Assembly (NCBI GenBank): GCA_014529385.2
Contig: CM043967.1
Location: forward strand, 12,766,001-12,830,000
DNA length: 64,000 bases
Source of the DNA: Adiantum capillus-veneris
Taxonomy: Eukaryota > Streptophyta > Polypodiopsida > Polypodiales > Pteridaceae
Reading direction: 5' to 3'
The position numbers were made by a program, and so were the translations under genes. Below, piece by piece: positions 45,102-57,990 of this stretch. Position 1 is the first letter of the stretch. Every line of letters starts with the position of its first letter. The notes beneath the pieces are model-generated. The model did no database searches. It was not told the origin of the DNA and saw nothing but the letters and a program-made list of their open reading frames with translations.

Positions 45102-46185
45102 ACATAGTGTGGGGTGGAGCATAGTGGCTAAAATGCCAAAATAACCAAGACAATTCTTGTATCAAGAGCAAACCATGCGCATCAAACCGCACTCAAAAAT
45201 ACATGAGCTTCCCCAAAGTCTCAACTCTTTGAACCTGGGAAAAAGTCCTACAATCCAAAACAGAAAGTGCATCAACCGCACTATGAAAGTGAGGCAATTT
45301 GTCGCAAGAACTTGGATGCAAACGAACCAAAATATGGCACCAACTGATACTCAAAAATATCTAAAAAAAGAAATCTTCATATTTCATTGTAAAACGGAGG
45401 ATTTCATCACCAAAAAGCACACATCGTGTGTATCCACATGGCAATACAAATGAGCATTAAAGCACACACCGAACGTGCATCAAACAAATTTGCATCCAAA
45501 TCAACTAAAAATCAACTCACAATCATGCCATAAATGCCTGCAAATCTCTATTGAAATCCATGCACCGCTCTCTCCAAAATCCATTCACAATCGCACGAGT
45601 CAACACGCATAACCCGTGATGAATCTCCACAAAAGTGCATACATCCACCAAATGTTCTCAACTTAAGCACATAAATTTAATGAAATTTTCAGCCCACATT
45701 CCCTTTATTGAGAGAAAACCATAATTGCACAAACAAGAGAACAATCAAGCTCAATTCGAGCTCTTTGGATCTAGCAAATCAGTTTCAAAAGCACTCTAAA
45801 TCACCACAATAGGCATATGATATGCATATCAATCAGCAAGTGTATGTCTGTGTATGCATACACATATACACGCCAAAAAAATCTTGCAATGCAAAAACGT
45901 GGGTTGCTATTTTTACAAGTCAAAACAAATGTGTAAAAATCTACAGTTGTCTACCCTCGACCTGCAAGCAGTTTGCCAAACACACAACAAATCCGGTGCA
46001 GAATTTGGAAAAACTTTTTGTTCGATAGTTGTAGACCACGACGTTTTCGATTAGGAATTGCGAGAATCAAGTTGAAAAACACCGTTTTACTCAGACAAAT
46101 ATCTATTGCAAAACAGTGCTGAAAATTTTGCAGCTTCGCCGCATTCTTCACCACGACATTGCAATGATGCAAGGCCTTCACTCCG
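44436..46185 (-). other. Leader of copy A
   Basis: About 1.75 kb without coding potential between PBS and gag. It is homologous to 55988-57511 of copy B, but carries an extra (GA)n tract at 45038-45100 with flanking bases absent from copy B. Confidence 0.75.
45038..45100. repeat. (GA)n microsatellite in leader of copy A
   Basis: Pure GA run absent from the homologous point of copy B (about 56830-56850). Confidence 0.95.
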
Positions 46186-46197
46186 GCTCTGATACCA
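46186..46197 (-). promoter_or_regulatory. Primer binding site of copy A
   Basis: The minus strand reads TGGTATCAGAGC, a perfect initiator-Met tRNA site, two bases from the LTR. Confidence 0.92.
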
Positions 46198-46199
46198 GT

Positions 46200-46221
46200 T
46201 GAAGTGCACGAGCAAGAGCAT

Positions 46222-46313
<92 letters not shown>

Positions 46314-46468
46314 ACGCACACCCATCGATGAAGAAGAGGAGACCTATGTTCGCAAGGGCAAAATCTCACCTAGTATATGTGAGCCCCTTATTCTATTATG
46401 TACCTAACAGAATAAGTGCATTGGGTGAGTGCATGGCCTAATCGGCCACATGGGGCTTTACCCCAACA
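46200..46468 (-). repeat. 5' LTR of copy A (269 bp)
   Basis: Minus strand TGTTGGGGTAAAGCCCC to GTGCACTTCA. About 90 bp of it is a TG microsatellite (46223-46312). Confidence 0.88.
46223..46312. repeat. (TG)n microsatellite in 5' LTR of copy A
   Basis: Uninterrupted TG run, three times longer than in the 3' LTR of the same element. Cys-Val and His-Thr frames over it are artefacts. Confidence 0.97.
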
Positions 46469-47656
<1,188 letters not shown>

Positions 47657-47664
47657 GTGCTAGT

Positions 47665-47909
47665 CTCGAGGGGTTCACCATTCAATACCCCCTATATAAC
47701 GTGCGTTCACGGGGTATTAAAAAACATCCTCTTTTAACACATTTGAATTAATAAAATGATCCCTTATTTTAGAATTTTTTTTTCAAAATTGAATATAAAA
47801 ACCCTTATTTTAATATATCTCTATTAAATTGCCTAAAATTTTGTATTTTGAAACCCCTCCTATCGAACTCACGTTATACATTAACATGATTACATAGTGC
47901 ACCCCCGAG
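47665..47909. mobile_element. MITE-like element with 8-bp target duplication
   Basis: A 245-bp AT-rich element with related terminal sequences: left CTCGAGGGGTTCACCATT and, read inward from the right, CTCGGGGGTGCACTATG. The similarity continues inward to the shared ATAACGTG(C/A)GTTC. It is flanked by GTGCTAGT at 47657-47664 and 47910-47917. It codes for nothing. An 8-bp duplication fits hAT (9 bp if the shared G is counted would fit Mutator); the superfamily is not settled by the termini. Confidence 0.65.
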
Positions 47910-47917
47910 GTGCTAGT

Positions 47918-48624
47918 AGATTGTTTAATCTTGATTTAAAGTGAAAGGATGTTTTATCTATTATTTTGGTTTTTGTATGTGTTACTTGCTTTCCAAGCAA
48001 TTTTGCAATAAATTTTATAAAGAGGGAGCATGCAGAATCTTTCATTCCCACCTTTGAATCCATCCACGTAGACCTCAAAAAGCTATTGTATGATACTAGG
48101 TCATTGTTAGATTATATAGAGAGGGAGTTCATATAATCTATTACGGGCACCTTTGAAACCATCCATATAGACTATTGTATGCTACTAGAGCTTTTGGTAA
48201 GGGAAATACACTTCTATGGCTATACTTATATAATCGCAAGCGTAATGGGGGGGAGGTTGTTTTCCATGCCTACACCACTTTTGGAAAAAGGGCCTACACT
48301 AGCCAATACCACCCTCAGTGTGGCAACTATTATAAATGGAGGTGGATGTGTATGTGTATGTGAAGCAGTACACATGCATACGACATTGCTATCCATGGTG
48401 GCTAGCATTTTGGCCATCTTTGCAAGTACCTAAACAAATTGCAAGAACTATAGAAGACACACTAACTTCTTACAAGCATCATGTTTATGAAAATTGTGTA
48501 ACAAATACATATGAAATAGCAAATTCACTTTAGCATATGTATAATGAAATTGTCGCTTGCATTTTTTGTACCCTTGAAATCCTAAAATGTTTGACTGTAA
48601 AATTGCAATTGTAGATACATGAGT

Positions 48625-48666
<42 letters not shown>

Positions 48667-49985
48667 TTTCATTATCATCCTTAAAGGTCAAATATGACGT
48701 GTCTGTAGTTGATAAGTGACTCTCAATGCTTAAGAATTGTGAAAATAAGCATCGCAAAATAGAGAGACCACATCATGGTTGGGAGAGCAATGTGTGTAGG
48801 GAAAGCTCATGATGATTGAAAATAGGGAAAGCAAGCTCTAATGTGATTAAAAGCTGAGAACTCAAGTAGGGTGAGATTCTTAAACTCACGCACTTTATGG
48901 GGGCATAAAGTGTCCCAATGCCTTGTCTTGCATTATACAAGATGAGAGCTAAGCCAAATAGAGGTAATGCTATGGATTGCACTCAAGGGGATATGCTTGA
49001 GCATGTAAGGGTGGGTGCGGTTGTACTAAGCGTGAGCCCTCACATTTTTCCCAAGCTGTGATACATTGGCATTGTAGAAAAACCACATTCACTTTGGAGT
49101 CTATGGATACATCATGAAGCGATTGTAATGCATCCTATCTTCCAAACCACTTCTTGATGTCCTATTTCTATCCCAAACTTAAGATTTTGGTTTTGTGGCT
49201 CTTTTGGACATTTTTACGTGCTTCCCATGCAATTCTTGAATGTCAATGTGAAGGGTTTTGTTGTATCTTAACCATGTAGTCCACAACTCTCTTCATACCG
49301 ATAACCTCAATGGCAAGTGATACTGACTCAAGAAGTAAGAGAACCCGGGGATTCACTCTATATACAAAACAGGATGCCACCTGCGAACGGACAACTTTGA
49401 TAAAACCCCTATATACAACTCATATTAGGGAACGTGACCCCCCTTTCTACGCTTATACGATAATCAATGAAGAAAACTATCATACCCCTATCTTACATAT
49501 AAAATTTAGGTCTCACATGCTTTAGCTGAATAAAACTAGTCAAAGCGTATGTAGCATAGTGATCGGCAACATACTAAGGAACCAATTCTATTGATTACTA
49601 GATGTACCCTCAATGTGTCTTAATTTGACTTTCAAACTATGTGCCCGATCAGTCTGCAGTTTGGCTACTCATCCAATTTTGACCCATCCAAAGCTGGTGT
49701 AAATCAACCCTTGACCTGCTCCAAATTATCCCTTATTTATGACCGGCTTGATGCAAAATTTGATATGTGACCTGATTAAAAACTTTCCCTAAGTTCTTTG
49801 ATTTCTAGTGCAGATGGGTGACCAATCATTACAAGTAATCAACCCGGGTCAGTCCCCCCATCCCCATAAATATGATACCCCCCTCTCTTATTTTTAAGTT
49901 TGGGAGATAAATTATTGGGGGCCTGTCCCTAACTTATACGCTTATGTAACTTGTAAAAAAACCCCCCTCCCCTGCACTTACGTGG
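47918..49985. other. Unassigned intergenic sequence
   Basis: No convincing gene. A GA run lies at 48627-48661. Short frames (for example 49310-49525) have no recognisable family. Confidence 0.45.
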
Positions 49986-49989
49986 TGCG

Positions 49990-50736
49990 GTAAGTTTTCC
50001 ATGGTGAATCCCCTAGGTAAGAGAATGTGTGGTGCGTGTGTATTTACTTGGAGAAAATTCATGAAAAACTCTTGAACATTCTCAAACTCTTTTCAAGTAC
50101 GTCACCAAGGTGTCAAACACGTATAACTTGAGAACCCAACCTTTAATCTCTCCCACATAGCACATGTTCTCAAATGCATAGTTACTAAAAGCTCTCTACC
50201 ACTTCAAGGGGCTCTTTATTGTACACAATGCATGGATCCTCCTTATTGAGAGTTTTCACAAGCATCACCTTTGTTTTGGAGCACTCGTACTTAGCCCATC
50301 ATGCAAGCAAAAGTTTTCCATGACAATTATAATCTTTTGTGCATCTTTTAAAGTATGGGCCAAGAACATTATACCGTCTGCATACAACAAAAGCATGATC
50401 ACCACATTCCCAGTCATAACCTCTTGCAATGCCTTCTTGTTTGATAAACTCGAGTACCATGTAAGTCCAACTCATCAATGAGTAGCCCAAAGAGAGTAAG
50501 TGAAAGTGGGCACCCTTGGTTGACCTCAATGGTACTTGTGAAAATTTTTAAAATTCCCTCTTTGGTATGCACTTAACACCACCTTCTCATAAACACAAGA
50601 AATTGCAAGCATATATTTACTTGGCACTTGGATCTTGTCCATACGTTTCCAAAGTTTCTCTCGAGGAACCATACCAAAAGCATGCGTGAAGCCCACAACA
50701 ATACAATCCTTTACCTTTCAACCGGCATTGTTGAAA

Positions 50737-50740
<4 letters not shown>
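49990..50740 (-). pseudogene. LINE reverse transcriptase fragment, second type
   Basis: On the minus strand: HAFGMVPREKLWKRMDKIQV, KYMLAISCVYEKVV, FFTSTIEVNQG-like then GCPLSLTLFGLLIDEL, and, after a frame change, MLLLYADG where the YADD active site should be (codons at 50373-50384), then ENFCLHDG, TKVMLVKTLNKEDP and, to about 49990, AFENMCYVGEIKGWVLK. This order is that of non-LTR RTs with the AFDxVPR...QGCPLSPTLF pattern and differs from the LINEs at 40-41 and 63-64 kb. The second catalytic Asp is Gly, and frames change repeatedly. Confidence 0.85.

Positions 50741-50771
<31 letters not shown>
50741..50771. repeat. (GA)n microsatellite
   Basis: GA run followed by a short GTGTGT run, beside the LINE fragment. 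Confidence 0.95.
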
Positions 50772-50774
<3 letters not shown>

Positions 50775-50962
50775 GTGTGTATATCTACAAGCAAATGACA
50801 CCATCAATAATATGGTATTGCACAAGATGAAACTCATAAATTAAAAGTATATATTTCAATGATATGCCAATGTTACATAAGTACAACGCGGAGGAGGTTT
50901 ACATTGGAAAAACCTGGCTCTTGCTACTCCTATTTGCATACTAAAACACACCAATTTGGGAA

Positions 50963-51105
50963 TGTCTCAGGCAGAGGATAAGACGTGCTAGGCCACATGC
51001 CAAGACACACATGTAGTACAAGGGAGCCTATATTTAGAAGGCCAAGGGCCTATATTAGGCATGGTTGGGTGGAGATGTGCATGTGCTAGTCCACAGTCTC
51101 TTACA
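50963..51105 (+). repeat. 5' LTR of Gypsy-F
   Basis: TGTCTCAGGCAGAGG to ...CAGTCTCTTACA. Shares with the 3' LTR the AGACACACATG, GCCTATATTTAG, GGCCAAGGG and GGGTGGAGATG landmarks. Confidence 0.8.
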
Positions 51106-51155
51106 CTGGTATCAAAGCTAGGCATGGACAAGTCAGAGGAGTGTGTGTGGACCCT

Positions 51156-51172
51156 CCCCCCCCCCCCCCCCC

Positions 51173-51264
<92 letters not shown>
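51156..51264. repeat. Poly-C plus (CT)n compound microsatellite
   Basis: About 27 C followed by about 80 bp of CT, just inside Gypsy-F. It creates spurious Ser-Leu/Pro and Arg-Glu/Gly frames on both strands (51061-51704). Confidence 0.97.
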
Positions 51265-51267
<3 letters not shown>

Positions 51268-51269
51268 GC

Positions 51270-53210
51270 AGGATCTCTCTCTTCCTCTCTCTTGCCATGG
51301 AGATGGAGGTAGAAGGCACAATTTTGGGCAAGCCAAGGAAGATTAGGAAGGGCGTGAGGCGGACAACTTACAAATTTGTAGAGCTTGGCCCAATCGGCAA
51401 TGGCCACAGGAAATGACCCTTGCACACATAGAGCCAAAGTTGAACCTACACCAAACAGAGCACGTGTAGTGCCAAATACGGACTCCTCGACATGGGGAAC
51501 ACAACTCAACACTACAACGGAGTCTGTAGACGTCCCCACAAGCCGGCGCAAGTCTTTATCTCTCTTTTGTGATGCCTGCGAGCTGCCGACAATGGCTATT
51601 TTTGGATTTTCACATTTTGTAAGACAAAAGGGTTCCTTATTTTGGGCACCCTCTCCTACTAAGAGCCAAATCCCATGCGAGCCGCAAAGTACACAGCAAC
51701 CCAAAGGATCGCATGGACTCTAACTTGTGGAAAGACTTCACCTCAATCATCTTCAAAAGACCATGAAAACTTGCATGCGGTGATTGTGCAGTAACATGCA
51801 TAAATTCCTCTTAGCTTCGCATGATTCTCTCGAAGCATCAGCCCTTGAAGCTTCACAACTTCGACAGGGAAGTTTCTTTTGGCATATGGTTGAAGGTCGA
51901 CAACCATGGTTATGAGCTGATCTTCGAGATCGAGATTCAAAATTTGAGTAATAGGCAAACTACGGCGGGCACAAACATCATCAAGAGGCTTTTGAAAGTT
52001 ACACTTCTGAAAGGCACATAAATAGGCACTGCATCGGGAAGGGTAATAACTCCAGATGGTCGAGGGTTATTTCAATGTCTTTGACAAACATAGCAAGGCT
52101 TATCATTCTTTTTTACCTCTACTCCAACACATGTAATCATGTTTGGACAAAGAAGAAAGGCTCCGTGTATGAGGCTACTCACAAGCAAGGCTTGTGCGAA
52201 CACACTTTTGAAGTTTGTGCCTCCAAGAAGTTACTAAGGACGGGAAACCCATGCAAGTTTATTGTAAAGCATGGTTTTATGGGAGTACCATTCCATATTT
52301 ATTTATTTATTTACACACACACAGTAGGCGCAAGGCACATCCCAAGCATGTAAGCTTGTAGGAAGACAAAATAGACGAAAGCACATTGCCATACCGCACC
52401 ATGTGGCAATACAAATTGTGGTGCCAAGGTGGTTATTCAAGCAAGTCGGTAAGCAAGTTCATTTTGAGATGTATAGTTTTGAACTTATTAATCTTGCAGA
52501 ATCTTTTATAACTTTAGCTTGGCAAGCAAAGGTTGCTTCGCTCAAGAAGGGTTTTGTAGTTAGATGGGATTTGAACTTGGACTGACATTGGTGCCTGTTA
52601 TTTTAATTATGTGTTGCAACAAAGTCCCTAGGTGTTGGTCACATCTGTGTATTAGACCATTTTGAGCACATCATATCAAGAACAATTTCAGTGGCGAGAA
52701 TTTTTCGGATACCTAGTGAGAAATATTAGACCATTTTGGGCACATCGTGTCAAGAACAATTTCAATGGCAAGAATTTTTCGGATACCTAGTTACAAGTGC
52801 TACTGAACAACATTCACATATGGTTGTTCATGCATATAGCAAGGCTATATATTTTCCATGGAAATGTTTCATTATTGGCACCTACATGTGAAAATTTTTC
52901 ATGTTCTATTATGGTCCAACTGTTTTAGCAAGGCTTTCATGTCATTGGAGTGGGAAGTATTTAGTTTCTTGTTGTATAACTATTTAATTCTTCCATGGGT
53001 GCTATGAGCATACCATCTGGGAAGCATTGGCAATGATAGTCATGAATATGTAGGTTCGGATCACTTTTTGCTAAATGCACACATTAGGTGTTATGGGCCC
53101 TAGTGTTTAGCAAAAGCAGATTTGGAGCGCCATGCAAATTCATGACATTGATAGCATATAAAGCATTTTGCACTATATGTGCAATATATCTATGAGATTA
53201 ATTGTGGGTC
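51270..53210 (+). other. Internal region of Gypsy-F without recognisable domains
   Basis: A plus-strand frame at 51385-51723 (112 codons, starts MAQSAMATGNDPCTHRAKVE) and smaller ones (52075-52353) resemble no gag, protease or RT. A local duplication at about 52652-52795 repeats ATTAGACCATTTTG and GAATTTTTCGGATACCTAG. It could be a heavily decayed pol, or sequence replaced within the element. Confidence 0.5.
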
Positions 53211-53214
53211 TACC

Positions 53215-53620
53215 AATCATCATCAAAAGTCATGGCTTGATTTGGGTGCTTGTAGATAAGTTGACTAACTTTGTAAAATTTATTGAGCCCACTATTTAAT
53301 CTCAAAAGTTAACCAAGTTGGTTGTTTATAATGTGTATAGATTATATAGCTTACTCAACATATTGGGAGTCATTATCACCCATGTTTTCCAGTCATTTTG
53401 GAGGACTATTTGTAAACAGTCGGGGAGAAATAACTCACATTATAGAAATGTGAGTCATCTAGAGACGAATAGGCAATTTACAAGTGTCAATCTTGTGCTA
53501 AAGGATATGCTAAGCACGTATGTTAGCACAAAGCAATCCTGTTGAAAGGTTATTGCTCTAGTTGGAATTTTGTTACCATGATTTAAAGCATGTTGTGACT
53601 AGGTTTAGTCCCTTCATGTT
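53215..53620 (+). pseudogene. Degenerate Gypsy integrase core
   Basis: The plus frame reads LIWVLVDKLTNFVKFIEP (aligned to the usual IWVIVDRLTKSAHF block with the first Asp), VVYNVYRLYSLLNILGVIIT, FQSFWRTICKQSG and LVLKDMLSTYVSTK. Many substitutions and stops are present, and the second catalytic Asp region (VSDRD) is not conserved. It is placed as integrase by block order and spacing; the match is weak but continuous over about 130 codons. Confidence 0.6.
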
Positions 53621-54048
53621 TCGGTCAGGTTCTCAACCTCGATCACCAGTTATGGTGGGGTTGTTTACTGATGAGAAATGATAACAAGTCAAGGACTTCA
53701 TCTGTGTTGTGAGTTATGTCAGCATGTCATTTTCATGGAAAGTTGAGAAGAGATATTCTTTTAGACACCTCTTAGTTGTAATAACTCATTTAAAATACTC
53801 TAGTGAGTTATAAATAGAGTCTACACTATATGTTGGTGATAGGCCTGTTACACAACCGGTTGCAAAGGGACATGTGGATAATCGAGATGCTTTTTCTTGA
53901 TTTCATTGAACCTCCTACCGAACCGTGTATAAGTCAAATGGATAGTTGGATCCATGAGGGATGCCACTGTGGAAAATATTAGTATTGTTACAAAGATATC
54001 ACGACTTTTGTTTTCAAGGACAAAAACGATTCTCCAAGGGGGGAGTAA

Positions 54049-54189
54049 TGTTAGGCTTAGGGTAAGATAGACTAAGCCACGGGCTAGGACACACATGCAT
54101 TACATGAGAGCCTATATTTAGCAGGCCAAGGGACTACATTAGACATGGCTGGGTGGAGATGTCCATGTGTTAGCCCCTAGTCTCTCACA
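54049..54189 (+). repeat. 3' LTR of Gypsy-F
   Basis: TGTTAGGCTTAGGG to ...TAGTCTCTCACA, after a G-rich polypurine tract. Confidence 0.8.
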
Positions 54190-55560
54190 GAATGCATTAT
54201 AGATATGATACCTATAATTCACTCTACTAGATCCCATTTGTCGTTTGATGAAAGGTATACATTTGCAAGAAAAAACAAAACTATAAACATAAGCTCCATA
54301 GCATGCAATGCTAGCAAGTGATTCTATGTAGCTAGAGTGAGTTTTCCTCAAAAAAGACACCAAAACAAAGACTCTATGTATCGTTGTGATAGTAAATTGT
54401 AAAATGCTTGCTAAAGAATAAGGAAAGAGACCACTTACAATTGCATTGAGAATTTTGTACCAACAAAATATCCCCACCATGAGGAATGGATATCATTGTG
54501 GGTGAAAGAATGTTGCACTCAAACTTCCTGGATAGTTCTTTAACATATCTCCGCTTTGAAGTCCAACGCTCTAGCTTTGCAAGAAGATTGAAACAGATTA
54601 CCGCTTGAGCTCTACTTCCTTCTTTTGGCCTACATGAGGATCCATGATCCCTTACTTATTCCTCATTTGTGTCCAATGATTTTCTATATCAAGAGAGCTA
54701 GATATGATAGTTGAGCTATCCTAGTGCTTGGTGTTCTTGATGGAGGCATAATAGCGATAATCACCACAACAGTTCTTTTTATTTTCATTTGGAACCACCA
54801 CAATGGGAAAAATTCACATTGGATTTTCAATAAATGCAATTAAAAGAAGTGATTCAGCTTATTGCATATCCTTAGTTTTTTGACGCACCACTCCTACAAA
54901 CTTTAAATTGTATTTTCCAAAATTGTTTGGTTCCTTCCCTTTGGATGTCCAAGTGGTACCACATAATAATACCACCAATACATGCTTTGATCCATGAGAA
55001 ATCAAGATTTGAATACCGTGAAACTAAAGGGGAGGGACATCAAAACATGAATGACATGCATGTTTCAAACTTTGAAAGAGGCCAAAATGGAGGGTGAGTG
55101 ATGGCTCAAGGAAGGTTGTTGGTATAGAATTTTCCTATTTGGAGTGGTCTTGTGGATGCTTAACAATGGAAAGGGTACAAGAGGGAATTGTCCTTTACAT
55201 GCCAAAAGACCCACACATTAAAGAGTATTTTGGGTGAGAAATAGAAATAGCCTTCCTAAACAATGGTACTTAAAGCTCAGATATGTTAATTTTTAAGTGT
55301 TTTGATCATACTTGTGAGAAATTTCTCCGTAGCATTGCCTTGGGGACGGTTATGGAGCGAGCTTTGGAGCGAGTTTTTTTTTTCATCCCACCACCATTAC
55401 CTCCCATTGCTGCCCCTCAGCACTCATTACCGTCACCAACTTAGCCCACCACTGGTGGTTAGTGGTGCTAGCTTACTACCACCATGTCCCGCCCCTAATC
55501 CTACAACCATAGACCATTGCCGCCCTCGCTACAGTGGAGTAGCCACGAACCTCCTCCTCC
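54190..55560. other. Unassigned intergenic sequence
   Basis: Frames such as 54139-54480 minus (113 codons, hydrophobic) show no recognisable family. No repeat boundaries were found. Confidence 0.45.
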
Positions 55561-55564
55561 TTTG

Positions 55565-55565
<1 letters not shown>

Positions 55566-55625
<60 letters not shown>

Positions 55626-55712
55626 CCCCTACCCTCCCCCCCCCCCCCCCCCTCCCTTCTCTCTTTCTCCCTTAACCCCCTTCTCTCTCTATCGGCCCCT
55701 CCCCTTCCCTCT

Positions 55713-55768
<56 letters not shown>

Positions 55769-55782
55769 CCCCTCCCCCTCTC
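55566..55782. repeat. Compound microsatellite (GT)n, poly-C, (CT)n
   Basis: Successive GT (55566-55622), C-rich and CT tracts. It ends exactly where the LTR of Copia copy B begins, and CT-rich sequence resumes at 59365, so the element sits inside this tract. Confidence 0.95.
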
Positions 55783-55973
55783 TGTTGGGATAAAGACCCA
55801 TTTGGCCGGTTAAGCCAGGTGCCCGCCCACTATACTTATTTATTATGTACATAATAGAAAAGGGGGCTCACATATTGAGAGTGAGTTTTAGCCCCTGCAA
55901 ACACAAGGTCTCCTCTTCTCCTCTCTTCTCCATTGCTACACACACTCACACACGCTCTCGCTCACGCACTTCA
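55783..55973 (+). repeat. 5' LTR of copy B
   Basis: TGTTGGGATAAAGACCC to ...CACGCACTTCA. The spot holding the TG microsatellite in copy A has only ACACACTCACACACGCTC here. Confidence 0.85.
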
Positions 55974-55975
55974 AT

Positions 55976-55987
55976 TGATATCAGAGC
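55976..55987 (+). promoter_or_regulatory. Primer binding site of copy B
   Basis: TGATATCAGAGC, one mismatch from the initiator-Met site. Confidence 0.85.
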
Positions 55988-57511
55988 ACAGGGATTGGGA
56001 GCACCATTGGAGCTCAACAGGGAAGCAAGCAAAGAAGCAGCAAAAATTGCAGCACGTTTTTGCAGATTTGTTTTGATCTATCAAAACGTCTTCATTCAAG
56101 CCAATTCCTACGATCCTTGATCGTTTTTTTGTCCTCTTCAACTTTGCAAAAAAAAGTTTTCTAAAAAATTTTACCAATTTTGAGATATGTCACTCAGACT
56201 GCCAGCACGTCTAGGGTACACAGATGCAGATTTTTACAGATCTGTTTTGACCTGTAAAAACATCACATTTCAGGTCCATTCCCAAGTCTCCCAACCGTTT
56301 TTGCGTGGTCTACAACTTTGCAGAAAGAAGTTTTTGCAAATTCTAAACGGTTTGGGAGATATGAGCTGACCGGCTACAGGGTATTCGGAAAGTTATAGAT
56401 ATGTATGTCTATTGTGGTGATTTTCTACATTCGAAGAGCTCGAATTGAGCTTTTTCATTCTCTTGTTTTGTGCATTGATGTTTTGCTCTCAGTGAAGAGA
56501 GTGTGGGTTGAGATTTTCAACAAATTTATGCGCATACGTTGAGAACACTTTGTGGATGTATGCATTCTTGTGGAGTCTCTGGATTCGAGAGTGGATTCAT
56601 CACAGGTTGTGTACATTGACTTGTGCGATTAAGCAGATTTCAAGAGTGTGGTGCACGGATTTGCAGAGAATTTTGCATGAATTTTTAGCATGATTGTGAG
56701 CTGAATTTTCAGCTGATTTGGATGCTCATTTGCTACACATTTGGTACATGCTCGATGCTCGTTTATATTGCCATGTGGATGCACATGATGTGTGCTTTTT
56801 GGAGGATGATATTCTTCGCCTTGCAATGGTATATGTGGGCTGATTTTCAACTATTTTGAGCATCAATTTGTGCCATATTTTGATTGGTTTGCATCCAAGT
56901 ATATGCCTCGCTTGTAGAGTGCGGTTGATGCACTTTGTGTTTTGGATTACAGGATTGTTTTCCAAGTTTAAAGAGTTGATACTTTGGGGCAGCTCATGTA
57001 TGCTTGAGTGCGGATTTTGCGCATAATTTTCTCATGGTTTTGAGCATGTTTATGGCATGTATGGTTATTATGGTTAGATAGCCAAATACTACCAAAACTC
57101 TGCCAGATTTTTTCTTGCGAGTTTATTTGTTTATCAGGGTAGTTTACAATCGTGTTTTGATTGCATTTGGCACTCAGTGGTTGCTTTGCCATAGTGTTTT
57201 GGCATCACATTGTGAGAGTGTTTGCTCACCGGATTATGTCATTTGACATACATGTGGTAATCTCTTTAGGAGGGAGATTGTTGATGATAGTTTCATCGAT
57301 TACCACATAGTGTTCTTGGATTGGAGCGGGTTTTATGGCATCATTTGAGGGGTTTTGCTCATTTTGTTTCGTTACATTGATCGCCATATTTGCTGATACT
57401 TCTCTTAGACAGCTTGGTGTATGAGTTAGCACAGCTTGGTGTATGAGTTAGCCAGGCTTTGGCTATTGTCAGTTGATCAATTTGTGCTTGGCCTTGTCAT
57501 AGGTTATCACC

Positions 57512-57960
57512 ATGGATTTGGCATGTACATCATTGTTAGGGTTTGTGCTTTTCCATACAAAGTTTGATTGTTCAAACTTTGAGCATTGGAAAGCAGTTAT
57601 GCATGATGCATTGACTCAGTTGGGCCAAGTGTTGCAACTACAGGGCATGGATGTAAGGACAGAGTCTATGACTGACGATGAGTGGGAGGACTTGGATGAG
57701 CTTGCACGTTCGATGATCATGTTACACCTTGGTGAGTGTGTCTATTGCATTTGATGCATATACAGCTAGAGAGTTATGGCAAATATTGTGCAATGCGTTT
57801 TGGCACAAATGAGTCTAGAGAGATGCCAACAGTCAAAGGACGGCCTTGCAGACATAGAGATGTTGTGTGTTGGCATTGTGGTCATACATAGCATGTACGT
57901 AGGCGTTGTTTTCACCTGATGAAACAGCGCAGGAGACAACACCGGAGGGATGCTATCACT
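57512..57960 (+). pseudogene. Copia gag and zinc knuckle of copy B
   Basis: The frame from ATG 57512 (MDLACTSLLGFVLFHTKFDC, SNFEHWKAVMHDALTQLG, DDEWEDLDELARSMIMLHLG) is an abbreviated UBN2 gag that stops at 57754. After a frameshift it continues as ARELWQILCNAFGTNESREM and reaches a knuckle at 57868-57909 (CWHCGHT-stop-HVRRRC) with all four zinc ligands present and one TAG inside the spacer. A basic MKQRRRQHRRD tail follows. The short gag is shared with copy A. Only a few lesions separate this from an open frame. Confidence 0.82.
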
Positions 57961-57990
57961 TTGGATGATGTGGGAGCAGATGTAGTGTAA

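Larger units (their letters stand above)
42495..46468 (-). mobile_element. Small Copia element with gutted pol, copy A
   Basis: A 3974-bp minus-strand element. 5' LTR is 46200-46468, perfect PBS 46186-46197, leader to 44435, gag 44434-44036, protease 44025-43771, a short linker, RT-tail segment to 42797, polypurine CATGAGAGGC at 42700-42709 and 3' LTR 42495-42700. Flanks are TGTTG (42490-42494) and TGTAG (46469-46473), a one-mismatch 5-bp target duplication. Integrase and the RT core (YVDD) are absent, exactly as in copy B at 55783-59364. The matching layout implies that the family itself is non-autonomous and was mobilised by a relative. Confidence 0.85.
50963..54189 (+). mobile_element. Gypsy derivative with very short LTRs (Gypsy-F)
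   Basis: Plus-strand element with a 143-bp 5' LTR (50963-51105), PBS TGGTATCAAAGC at 51107-51118, an internal region of 2.9 kb, a polypurine tract (CCAAGGGGGGAGTAA, ending 54048) and a 141-bp 3' LTR (54049-54189). The only recognisable coding part is a degenerate Gypsy integrase at 53215-53620. A poly-C/(CT)n block lies 40 bp after the PBS. Gag, protease and RT are not recognisable. The flanks (GGGAA, GAATG) do not give a clean target duplication. Confidence 0.78.

Noticed and set aside
50988-51704. 238-codon minus-strand frame
   Set aside because: Spans the poly-C/(CT)n tract; Arg-Glu and Gly runs are repeat-driven.
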